Part shown: positions 1-10,700 of the stretch, one piece after another
Layout: each line of letters starts with the position of its first letter
Numbering within the stretch: position 1 is the first letter of the stretch
Source of the DNA: Dactylis glomerata
Lineage: Eukaryota; Streptophyta; Magnoliopsida; Poales; Poaceae
Reading direction: 5' to 3'
Assembly: GCA_007115705.1 (NCBI GenBank)
Contig: QXEO01000236.1
Location: 3,135,434 to 3,199,433 of the forward strand
Length of the DNA stretch: 64,000 nucleotides
Notes under the pieces: model-generated
Told to the model about the DNA's origin: nothing
The model's database searches: none
The model's input: only the letters and a program-made list of their open reading frames with translations
Program-made: the position numbers and the translations under genes

Positions 1-1959
1 ATGGCTATGTCAAAAACTGAATGCTAGCATGAATTCCTTCAGTCTGAACACCAATTAGTAGTCAACGGAGATTATAGCCACATGGTAGTGTATTATGAGT
101 TCCCTTAATTGGTAGTCCGAACACCAATTTGCAATACATAAATAGACAAAATAGCCACCATGGTACCAAACCGTGATCCGCAGGCTGACTGGAAATAAGA
201 ACAATCAATTAAATGGCCAAAACTCGAAACCATGACAAATAATAAGAACCTAATCATTGCAAAAGCAAACAGAGATGTGTATGTGCATGTGAGAGAGATA
301 AAGATAGATATAATCGTTCCCTATCCGATTGTATGTGGAATCATTCCGGTACATGGCTCCTGTGATACGGTCATCGGTCACGGCATGCTGCGCCTCCAAG
401 ATCCTGAATGACTTGGCCGGCGTAAGGCTGCAGGGAGCTGCTTAGCAAGGGGTGACACTGCTGGGGAGTAGGGAAGACCTCAAGGTAGATGATTCTAATT
501 CATCAGTCACCCTGATTAAATGGCGCAGTCCGCATTGCAGAAGGCCAAGAATCATGGATTGATGTAGTAGATGAAGAGGAAGAGTCCGATGACCCTTCTC
601 GGTTGATGGGAGATGAAGAGAAAAATGGAGACGTGGGTATGTAAAAGAAATTTAGGAGGGGTCCCGCTTATTTCTCAGGGGAGCACGTACGTGATAGCTT
701 TATGTGGGTTGCTTGCGCCATAGATTAGGACAACATAAATGGACGGATGGGGATGAAGATTGTAGGGTTGTGATTAGGTGCTGACGTGGATAGGCTGTAT
801 GTCAAGATAGACTAATTAAATGACTATCTAGTGGGGTTTTGCTTTATAAGAAGTATAGATAAGGTGTATAGTTTTTTTGTGAAAAATTTCAGAATATAAG
901 ATGTATGGCAGGATTGTGAGATTTTTTTTACATAATTTAGGAGTCAATCTAATTAGGAGAGATAAGATACTGAGGTTTCCCTATTTTTCCTCTATTCTCA
1001 CATCGATCACCTACCAGTATCAACGTCTAAAAGTATTGAAATTTGCCCTTTTAGCCTGTACGTTAATATTCGTGCAAGAAAACTATACACATTATATCAA
1101 GAAACAGAGGTAGTATGATATGTTTGAGGTGGATAACTTTTAGGTCAAAAAAGTCATCAAAACATATCAACATGGGATCTAGTTTCGAAGATCTCATCAC
1201 GACTTGTCCATCGATGAAAACCGACTTTCAATCGGATAAATAATTTGAGCTACAAAACATTTTAAATATCTGGATCTTACATTTAATACAGATGATATCA
1301 GGAGTTTGGGTTTATAGTGCATGTATGTAAAACACTAGAGAATTAGGAATGAGAGGAGGGAGTCCCGCTCATGGGTGCGGTGATTGGGTGAGGTGGGAAA
1401 GCAACTAAGATGGTATGTGAACGCAATTAAGGTGAGATAGAAATACAATTAGAGGGTTCAATCTGAACCGCTTGCTTTTGATCCAAAGACCAAGATTTAC
1501 TTGCTAGCTAAGACTATTTTCAAAACGCCCTGAAAAGAGATTTCCCCAAAGACAATTTAAGTAATCACGGCCCAATACAATTTCAGGGCTTGCTCTAGTT
1601 GCATATCGTTGATTTAGTGACTACAAATGTGTCTATTCTACCACAATTTGCGGATAGCAAAATTTTCCTAAGTTTATACCGCAACCCTTTTTCCATTCAC
1701 CACCCATAAACTCAACATGTAAACCTCGCGATGTATAGATGATGATATTTTTAACTTCCAAATAAATAAGAGTCTTCTCATAAACATGAGAACAGAAAAA
1801 TCGACTGTATTACATGATTATATTTCTCTCCACGGTACTAGAGTTCAAGAAAAAAATTAGGCAACCAATACACACAAAGAGAGATAGGAGGAACTGAAGG
1901 AGACTAGACATGTGACGGCATCAGCTTTACTAGTTACTTTTTTAGAATTCTTAACACTA
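1..1959. other. intergenic, no gene recognised
   Basis: This AT-rich stretch has only short open frames with no recognisable domain and no convincing splice-linked exons. The 70-residue frame at 901-1113 is basic and low-complexity and resembles no family I know. I see no tRNA or rRNA. Confidence 0.5.
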
Positions 1960-2182
1960 CTCCCCCATTCCTGTTTATAAGGCGTACACGTTTTTGACAC
2001 GGACTTTGACCAGAAAAATTGTGCTATGATATCTTGAGTATGTTCCACAAAATTGATAATGTTAGATTCCTTTTGAAAAATATTTTCTATGAAATAATCC
2101 TCATCTAGCTACTTGTACTAATTGTTAGTAAAACAAAAATGTTGTAAATATGAATGCGCCTTATACATGTGAATGGAGATAG
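1960..2182. mobile_element. Stowaway-like MITE
   Basis: The left end begins CTCCCCCATTCCTGTTTATA after a TA at 1958-1959. The right end is an imperfect inverted copy (CGCCTTATACATGTGAATGG then AGATAG) followed by TA at 2183-2184. The inverted ends, the TA target duplication and the size of about 223 bp fit a Tc1/mariner-type MITE, but the ends are diverged. Confidence 0.5.
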
Positions 2183-3111
2183 TAGTAGGAATAATAGTTG
2201 TCCTATTGCTCCTATTTAAGCGCAACGAATAGGCTGTCCTCGTGAAATAATGCATGATAATAAATAAGATGGAGAAAAAATAGACTTGATTTGATTATGA
2301 TGGTAGGTAGAGAAAGAGTTAATCCTAATTAATGGGAAATTTACAATGGTACTCAACAAATTTGAGCATCCAGCAATCCTTTTTCTTACAACCATGTGAA
2401 GGAATTATAGACGTGTATATCACGTCTGATGTTCTCGATTAACACTTCTTCCTTGTAATAGTTTATTCTTTGTTTGCATATTACATGATGATGCATAGTC
2501 CATGGTTCATCAAACCACGTACCATGCCATATATGAAATCACGTGTGCAACGGAGACACAAAAATAGACAATGAAGTACGAAATGTTTCTCTATCACTCA
2601 AATTTGGTAGACAACATATGTGTATCACTTTGAAATTTTGAGATAGATGTTGAGCGCAAGACGAAAGCAAAGCAGATCTTGTTGTATAATAAACTCTGAG
2701 TCAGCTGACTCCACTCTAAAAGTTTGTACTAGATGCGTTCAGAGGGATTGCAGGAGGTACTATTCCCATTGCGCCATTTCCTTTCCTGGAGCATCCCATG
2801 CCTACATAAGCCCGTGGAGGCACCATGAGGGTTTTTGGTAAATCTTGAGTATACATGTAGATTTAGGCACAAGAAAACGACGAGGCTATAGCCGAGAGGT
2901 GTGCAGCCTTTTAAGTTCTATCTTGTGAAATTAACCATGTGGCTTCTAGCTCATACCGAGTACATGGAATAAATGGTCCACTCTGTTGTAGTAACATCTT
3001 ATATTATGAGGATGAGACCGGATAAAGTATTATTTAAGCGCACGAAAACGACTGACCTCATGAGACAATGCACTGTAAGGGCAAAAATGAAAGAAAAAAA
3101 CAGATACATTA

Positions 3112-3495
3112 CTTCCTCCGATCCATATTACTTGTTGTTGATTTAGTATAAAGTTATGCTAAATCGGCGTCAGGTAAGGGCATCTACAATGCAGGCTCTT
3201 AGACGGGCGCTAGGGAAGAAAATCCCAGCAGTTATACCAAGATCCTGGTCGATCCCGGGAACTAGCTTGGCGTCGACGCTGAATTAGGAGTCGGGCGCTC
3301 CATCTTTTTTCCCCTCTCTGCCCGTACCAATTCCCATCGATAGATGCTATTTCTGTGCAGATAAAAAAGACTAGCGCCTGAACCAAAGCGCCTTACGTTG
3401 GAGTCCTAGGCTCACTGTAATTAATTATCTTTGGTGACTTAAGCGCCTGCACAAGAGTCTGGCATTGTACATGCCCTAATATAGATCAAAGAGAG
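3112..3495. mobile_element. Stowaway MITE split by a Tourist MITE
   Basis: The left end is CTTCCTCCGATCCATATTAC preceded by TA (3110-3111). The right end contains ATATAGATCAAAGAGAG followed by TA (3496-3497), which is the inverted counterpart. The inner motif GATTTAGTATAAAGTTATGC is typical of grass Stowaway elements. The middle is occupied by the Tourist-type element at 3178-3476, leaving a host element of about 85 bp. Confidence 0.65.
3178..3476. mobile_element. Tourist (PIF/Harbinger) MITE
   Basis: The terminal inverted repeats are GGGCATCTACAATGC at the left and GGCATTGTACATGCCC at the right. A perfect 3-bp target duplication TAA lies at 3175-3177 and 3477-3479. Length is 299 bp with no coding capacity. 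It lies inside the Stowaway element at 3112-3495, so it inserted later. Confidence 0.75.
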
Positions 3496-4043
3496 TACTT
3501 GATATGATTGCAGTGGTAGGTAGAGGTAGAGCGTGGCAGCGTGGTGGGGGTACGCAGATGAGAGGGGCTGAGCGTCCGCTGCAGCCGTTGGCCAACGCAA
3601 CGCAGGAGAGCCACTCTTCTCACCAAACCAAAGCTACCCTCTAGATCACGCATGTCGTCACCGTCTCCGTCAGTCGAGAAGAGAAGAGCAGTGCGTCAAA
3701 GCCGTCGGACTGAAGCAGTCAAACCTAGCTAGCGAGTCTGTTGCAGATGCATCGCATTCGCGTGCGCGCGCGGACGGATGGGTGCGGTTGCACGTTGACG
3801 CGGAGACAGTTGGGCGTCGCCCGGCCGCAGCTGCCAACTAACCGGCACCCGACCTGCCCGTCTTCCTCCGCTTCCTATCTCTCGTCCTGAGACCGCCGGA
3901 GCGTGAGCGCGCGCACACTCTTTTGATGGCCCGACCCCACCCGTTACTGTTCCGTCCCCGACTCGGACTCTCTCTCTCTCTCTGGCGGCGTCGCCTAGCT
4001 CCGACTTCAATTCCCCCCTGCTGTCCCGCTCTGTTCTGCTCCC

Positions 4044-4051
4044 TTTATATA
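4044..4051 (+). promoter_or_regulatory. probable TATA box of the SDR-like gene
   Basis: TTTATATA lies about 135 bp before the ATG at 4185, in a C/T-rich promoter with a (CT)n stretch at about 3966-3982. This implies transcription from around 4075-4085 and a 5' UTR of roughly 105 bp. The start site is inferred only. Confidence 0.55.
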
Positions 4052-4184
4052 CCCTCCTCCTCCCATCTCCTCACCAGTAAACCCACCTCCGCCACCGCCC
4101 GCCTGCCTTGCTCCGCCGCCTCTATCCATACACCACCCGGCGCCGGAGAGGGGACAGATACAACCTACAGCAAAGCGAGCGGCC

Positions 4185-6728
4185 ATGTGTCCCGGGGCGC
4201 CAGTCGCGGCGTCGGAGTCGGACAAGAGCGTGTGCGTGATGGACGCGTCCGGCCCGCTGGCCCACGCGCTCGTGCACCGTCTCCTCCGCCGCGGCTACAC
4301 CGTCCACGCCGCCACCTACGGCCGCTCCCAAAAGGACGAGGCGGCCCTGCTCGGGCGGTGCGCCGGTGGTGAGGAGCGGCTCAAGCTGTTCCGCGCCGAC
4401 CCCTTCGACTACCACAGCATCGCCGACGCCGTCCGCGGATGCTCCGGCCTCTTCTGCATGTTCAACGCCCACGACCAGGCGCCGGCCGACGTGAGTTCCA
4501 TCAACTCGAATCTCTCATCCCTCTGCCTTTCATTCTAGCAATTACTAGTAAATTAGTTCAGATGATCCTGGGAGGCGATCGTGCAAGCGATCGACGGATC
4601 GGTCTCCGCCGCTGCGATAGCTTATTGGTGGTTGGATAAGAGAAAACACTGCCGCTAGTGCCGTACCACTGCTGCCGGCACAGTACAGCTAGTGGACGAG
4701 CATCCGCTACCATTTCTCCGTTGCGTGAGCTGGGCCATTAATGGCACAGCTCATCTGCCTCCTCCGGTCAGTGCATTAACTCTGCTCCCAAGTTTTGGCA
4801 GAAGCTGCTCGACCTTTTGTTCCCAGCATTAATGGCGTCGAATCGATGCCTCACCACCAACAGCTGCCCAGAGCCTGGCGCTAGTTAAGCGAGCGGTTGG
4901 TTACTGCTGGCTACCTGGCTAACCTCCCCGAGTCATTAATCGTCTGACTCTGACTGACTGATGCTGTTGCAGGAGGTCATGGTGGAGGTTGAGGTCCGCG
5001 CGGCGCAGAACGTGCTGGAGGCCTGCGCGCAGACGGACACCATGGAGCGGGTCGTCTTCACCTCCTCCGTCACCGCCGTCGTCTGGAAGGACGACCGGAA
5101 GGGAGTCGACGCCGTAGACGAGAGGAACTGGAGCGACCTCAACCTCTGCAGGAAACTCAAGGTAATCTATTAACCAGCATCTTAATCAAACTCCAAGCAG
5201 TGAAACTTCGATCATATATTGTTATTAGTGAACACTGAAAGCACGCAAGTAGAAGCAGCTAGCAGTCTTGTTATGAAACCTCACACGGAAAGAAAACGGG
5301 TGACCAAACCTGAAGAAAGCAGATTGTGTGCAATCTAGTCTAGTAGTAGCTCTTTTCTTGGTGTCGCCTGCGTGCAAATCTTGCTTCCCAAGATCGAAAA
5401 GAAGTGTACAACTTCAATCGTTAGGATAAGAATAGGTCCAAACCTGCGTGCGTGTCAAACCAGACTAAAGAACTAGAGCTAGTGAACGACACTAGTAAAA
5501 TTGACTTCTCAACTGTTAAGGTGACGGCACAGAAAGGGAGCTTGACAAGCACTACAAGCCCGCTGCTATTCACGAAGGAACTACTACACATCCTATAGGC
5601 CACACAAATAATATCCTTCATTTTGAGTTGCTTATCTGATTACTAATTCAGATAGAATAGTATCAATCACGTTAATTTCAAATTGCTTCAGCTACTTCTT
5701 GTTTTTTTCCTTATTAGAAAGAGAGCTGACAAGTAGTACTAGTAGAATACAAATCTGCTGCTGCTGCACATCCTAAGAGCCACAGAAGGAATATCCTTCC
5801 AAAGCTTTGCTTATCTCATCACACAATGCTAATTCAGCTACTTCCTTGTTTTCTTTCCCTTAGAAAGAGAGACGAAAAGTTCTTTTATGAATTCTGATAG
5901 AAAGTAGTGCTCTGCTTGTTGGGGCCATCCACTACAGGCGAGGCGACGCCATGTTCCCGACATGTTTGACAAAATGCCAAACTTATCCTCGTGTAGCTGT
6001 CACCGAATGTGCATGTGCAAATTTGAAAAATGCCTTAAAGCACACCCCTGCTGTGGAGTGTGGAGTCACATGTACTATAAGTAGCAGTACAGAAAACACT
6101 TTGATTGATACTTACTGTTACTGGGATTGGTGCAGTTGTGGCATGCTCTGGCCAAGACACTGTCGGAGAAGACGGCCTGGGCATTGGCAATGGACAGAGG
6201 AGTGGACATGGTGGCCGTCAACGCCGGCCTGATCACCGGGGCGGAGCTCTCCTCCGTGCACCCCTACCTCAAGGGAGCCCCAGAAATGTACGAGGACGGC
6301 GTCCTTGTCACCGTCGACGCCGAGTTCCTCGCCGACGCCCACGTGGCCGTCTATGAGTGCCCCACGGCGTACGGCCGTTACCTATGCTTCAACAACGCCG
6401 TTTGCCGGCCCGAGGATGCCGTCGAGTTCGCCCAGATGCTCTCCCCGTCCGCTCCACGCTCCCTGCCGAGGTACTTTCCTCCTCCATCCTACCTTGCATT
6501 GCAACGTCAATGAATTTTCGTAATTCAGTTCAAAATTTGTAGAAAATTCAACAGTTAGTTTTTATACAAAATTAGCGAACTGGTAATGGAGTATGATGGT
6601 TTTGCTGACCTGTGGTGACCTTTCATTGCAGTGATGAGCTGAAGGTGATTCCACAGAGGATTCAGAACAAGAAACTGAACAAGCTCATGGTGGAGTTTGC
6701 TAGCGCCATATACGGAGAGTTGGATTAG
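4185..6728 (+). CDS. cinnamoyl-CoA reductase-like SDR protein (SNL6 type)
   Basis: The four exons are 4185-4490, 4973-5161, 6136-6470 and 6632-6728. All introns are GT-AG, and the sum is 927 nt (308 aa plus TAG). The protein is an extended short-chain dehydrogenase/reductase-like polypeptide of the CCR/DFR group, closest in remembered sequence to rice SNL6-type CCR-like proteins, which are linked to defence-related lignin. That role is family knowledge, not shown here. Residues 16-30 form the Rossmann beta-alpha turn, but the first glycine of GxxGxxA is Asp20 (DASG23xxA). The catalytic Ser region is FTSSV (131-135). The YxxxK position reads H168-ALA-K172, so the usual catalytic Tyr is His and Lys is kept. 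The diagnostic CCR motif NWYCYGK is absent. It may bind nucleotide without classical CCR chemistry. I am confident in the family and exon structure, and unsure of the substrate. Confidence 0.88.
5550..5880 (+). repeat. diverged tandem duplication in intron 2 of the SDR-like gene
   Basis: Two adjacent blocks (about 5550-5735 and 5736-5880) share, in order, CACATCCTA, GCCACA, ATATCCTTC, GCTTATCT, AATTCAG, CAGCTACTTC, TTGTTTT and TTAGAAAGAGAG. The copies differ by indels. There is no sign of coding function. Confidence 0.6.
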
Positions 6729-7787
6729 GGATTCAATTTATTCAGTCGTTCACCTCACAAGGGCAACTAGGGCTGTATTCTTTCTGTACCTAATATATGT
6801 AAGTATTCTTTTTCTCCTGAAGAGGGAGTTGGTCCGATGTACATATCATCATGTACATGGCCAAGCGTGCCACACGTGTTCCACTCTTACCAAGGGGTAA
6901 GAGCATTTCAGTGAGTGCTTACCAAGATAATCCTTAGGTCGAGCAGAAGGAAAATAAACCTGCAGTTGTGCTACTGCCTATGTACAGTAAATTTATGTAT
7001 TGGATATGATCAAGAGATGTTGAGATCTTAAAGGCATGAGAATGAGATAGATGGAAACCAACTCCCATGAGGTGTACTATACATTCATCACATGAAAGTG
7101 AAACTTTGAACGAACTTCTCCACCATCTTAAATGGTTACTTTGACAAACAGTGTCAAATCAACCAGTGATCAAAATCAGCTAACAACTACAGATTGTTTT
7201 CTGACGAGCACCATAATAAACTTCATACAGTAAAGTCCAACCTATTGTACTGTCTCATTCGATAAAGCTCATATTTAACAATCATGTTTGATTTCTGAAG
7301 ACTTTTGTGTAGTCATCTCTACAGCTAACCACAGCATCACCGTCACCGGTGGACCGTGTAATGGCCCTATCACCACCGCTGAGTGAAGCATACAGCGCAT
7401 GATTGCAAAGAACAAGCAAAGCAGCGTTCCAGGTCCAGCTTGCGTATCAATGAGGCGGGTCCAAGGAAAATGACTCCTAGGCTCCTAGCCCATGGATAAG
7501 GGAAGTGCGAAAGAAAGTGGACCAGCTATCCCTCACCAGCAACACTGTTAAGGGATTAAAATTCCAGTTGTTGTGTACACACATTCACCTAAATCTCAAC
7601 AACAAGAAACACATTCCATTGCTCATTCCTACAAGCATGTTCGATTACATCACGACGTCGAAATACGGATGGATGTACAGAGGCCAAGAGAGACACATCC
7701 CCTCTGGGGTGCACACTGCACAGCCAGGAAGTTTATATGGAGAGATACGTAGCGCCTTAAATTCCGTTCATAAAACCTTCTAACTTA
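6729..7787. other. convergent 3' intergenic region
   Basis: This gap of about 1.06 kb lies between the stop of the SDR-like gene (+) and the stop of the NERD gene (-), and should hold both 3' UTRs. The small open frame at 7505-7783 lacks a recognisable domain. I see no further gene or mobile element here. Confidence 0.5.
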
Positions 7788-10700
7788 CTAGGCACTCAGT
7801 GTCACAGAGGCAACACTTGACAGCTTGAATTTCTTGACTTTTTTGGATTGCAACGGCTGAAAAACAATCTCTGTGTACTGCTTCACAGAAATCTCTTTCC
7901 ATTCTGAAGATGAAGTTCCCTCAGCTCGGTAATCTCGAGGAGAATACAGGATTTGTACTCGTGACCTACCTGCATTTGCACAAGGGACGAACCAGATCAA
8001 ACAGATGCAGGTTATTCAAATCAATTGCATCATTGGCCTGCAGGTTTAATCAGAGAGAGGAAACCAGACAATTTATTTCGGATACAGGGTACCTAAGGTA
8101 TTTCCTCTGCTAAATGATTAAATCAATGTATACTCTGTGAAGCAAAATGGTGTACCTTTCCCTCATTGGCCATAAGGCATTTGTGGAAAGTTCCCAAGGA
8201 AAATTAAAATTTTCCACGTGGTTGGTGCTCAAATAGCATCTTATCAGAGAATAATTGGATTAAGCGATGCTGGAAGAATGATGAGCATTGAGCAATGAAA
8301 AGAAATGCAACTCATCATCTCTTCTTAACATGTACCATGGCAAAGTATGTCTAGTGGGTTACTGTGTACTCTTTTGATCCTGTTCAAACGCCAGAAAATG
8401 TTCTCAACACTTTCTGGGTAGATTAGTTGAACAAGGTTTGCTAAATGTATCATAATGTGACGATGGTGTCTCTTTCCAAAACCAGTTCTTATCTGATCCG
8501 TTCATAGTAATTGTCTCAATCTGTAGAAATAAATAGGAGGCATGGTGTTGCTTGAAGGTGGTCTGAGAATTAACATGCTGGCACATGGGGGCAAATAACA
8601 CAGGCAAGGATAAATGATGGATATGAGTGTAGCCGAGCATTTTCCATAAGGACGCTCAGATGTTTCTTTTACTGTAATGATCTGTCCAACGAGACCCATG
8701 GGTGCTGTCAGATTGTTGCTATCACCAGCTATGAGGTGGTCTTCTTTTGTTATGCAGCTACTGGTCTTGTAGTAGACTTGGTCTGATGCTATTGTGAACC
8801 TTGATTACAACGGGATAACTACGTGCTTAAGATAGCTAGACAGCATGGCTCCAGTAGATTGGCAGGACATAGATGAGATGAGACCACTGAGAAGAATCAG
8901 TTGTCTTCTTGCCTGATTCATTATGAGATACAAAGCATACTGATATGGCGGTGCATATCCCTTGTGCCCTAACACCATGCAGATCTCTTAACAGATTAGG
9001 CCCTTTTATATGTCTTCCTAATAGAACACTGTTTCCTAAATGACTCCTGATCTCCCTCTAATCGGACTCATATGCCTTTTTAAATTTTGGTCTCGTTGCG
9101 GATATTTAGCAGCTTGGACATTTTTGTTTAATTCACTTTTTTTTTCAAACTCATGTACTAGTATGTTTAGCTCCCTTTTTCTAGTAGAGAAAATAACAAG
9201 AAATTTTACTTTCTGCTCGGCTGGACATATAACTGATTGTACAAATAAATTCCTCCATCTTGCAACGATGAACACCGAGGATGCCGTGATACTGGCAGCG
9301 GGATTCTACCATCATGATGGACTGAAGGATATGACGAAACCCCCTCTTCACCTGTAACTGCTGTTGTCTTTTTACCAAGTACGCGAGGAGCAAAGGGTCC
9401 AGAGTGGAACTAACAGCTAGCTACCTTAGGCGTTGACTAGGGCGGCTTCTATTCCTTATTCGGAAGCGTTTGGTGTTATGTGGGGAACCACATATGGAAG
9501 GAGGGCCCCAGCCCTGACCGCACCATCTCCTGTTCCAGCTCAAAGTGGCTAGGATTTCCTTATTACTAGAGATTATTAATTAGGTTCAGATTCGGATTAG
9601 GTGCAGAGTACTGTTTAGAATCAGTTTAAGAGTCCAGATTGTATCTCCTTTGAGTCGGCTTGTCAGCCAAGTTATTCCTCCTATATATTGGGCTTCTCCC
9701 ACGATCAATAAAGCATCAGAATTCAGAGTATTACGTTCTATTAGACTTAGGGTAATTATAGTTATCAGAGCCAGGTTCGGATGCATCCAGACGACATTGA
9801 CAAGACGGCGTTCCGCACACATGACGGCCACTACGAGTTCCTGGTTATGCCGTTTGGCTTGACCAACGCACCAGCAACTTTTCAGGCCTTGATGAACGAC
9901 ATATTGCGGCCCTTCTTGCGCAAATTTTTCCTTGTGTTCTTTGATGATATCCTAATCTACAGCTCCTCCTGGTCGGAGCACATGTGCCATCTTCGTGTTG
10001 CATTTCAGGTCATGGGGCAACAGTCCCTCTTCCTCAAACACAGCAAATGCTCTTTTGGCGAGTCTTCGGTGGCCTACCTCGGTCATGTCATCAACGCTGA
10101 TGGGGTTGCTATGGATGAAGAAAAGGTGCGTGCTATTGCAGATTGGCCAACTCCTTGTTCAGTCTGAGCATTACGCGGCTTCTGGGGCTGGCTGGCTACT
10201 ATCGCAAGTTTATTAAGGACTTCGGCATCATTGCTGCTCCACTCACATGCCTACTCAGCAAGGATGGGTTTCGGTGGTGCTCCGAGGCAGAGGACGCTTT
10301 CCAGGTGCTCAAGCATGCCCTTGGTCAAGGCCCGGTGCTTCAGATGCCGGACTTCGACAGTCGCTTCATTGTTGAGTGTGACGCCTCTGGGACTGGCTTC
10401 GGCGCTGTTATTCACCAAGGCGCAGGACCTCTAGCCTTCTTCAGTAGGCCTATCGCTCCACGCCATGCCAAGCTTGCTACCTATGAGCAGGAACTCATCA
10501 GACTGGTCCAGGCTGTACGTCGCTGGCAACCGTATCTTTGGGGTCGTGCCTTTACCGTACGACTGACCACTAGAGCCTCAAGTTTCTCCTCGATCAGCGA
10601 CTTTCGACGATACCTCAACAGTGGGTGAGCAAATTATTTGGGTTTGACTTCACCGTCGAGTTTCGCTCGGGCCACCTCAACATCGTTGCTGACGCACTCT

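Larger units (their letters stand above)
2213..3540 (+). repeat. old direct duplication interrupted by a MITE in the second copy
   Basis: Bases 2213-2330 (starting ATTTAAGCGCAACGAATAGG and ending with GATGGTAGGTAGAGAAAGAG) resemble 3033-3110 joined to 3498-3540 (ATTTAAGCGCACGAAAACG ... GTGGTAGGTAGAGGTAGAG). The downstream copy is split by the Stowaway-like element at 3112-3495, so the upstream copy acts as an apparent empty site. Identity is partial and was judged by eye. Confidence 0.45.

Noticed and set aside
300..445. Possible minus-strand exon with an open frame (AKSFRILEAQH-like)
   Set aside because: There is no recognisable family, no partner exons and only weak splice context.
3923..4372. 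149-residue plus-strand frame over the SDR-like promoter and first exon
   Set aside because: It is in another frame from the real first exon, is GC-rich and Ser/Pro/Arg-biased, and crosses the TATA region.
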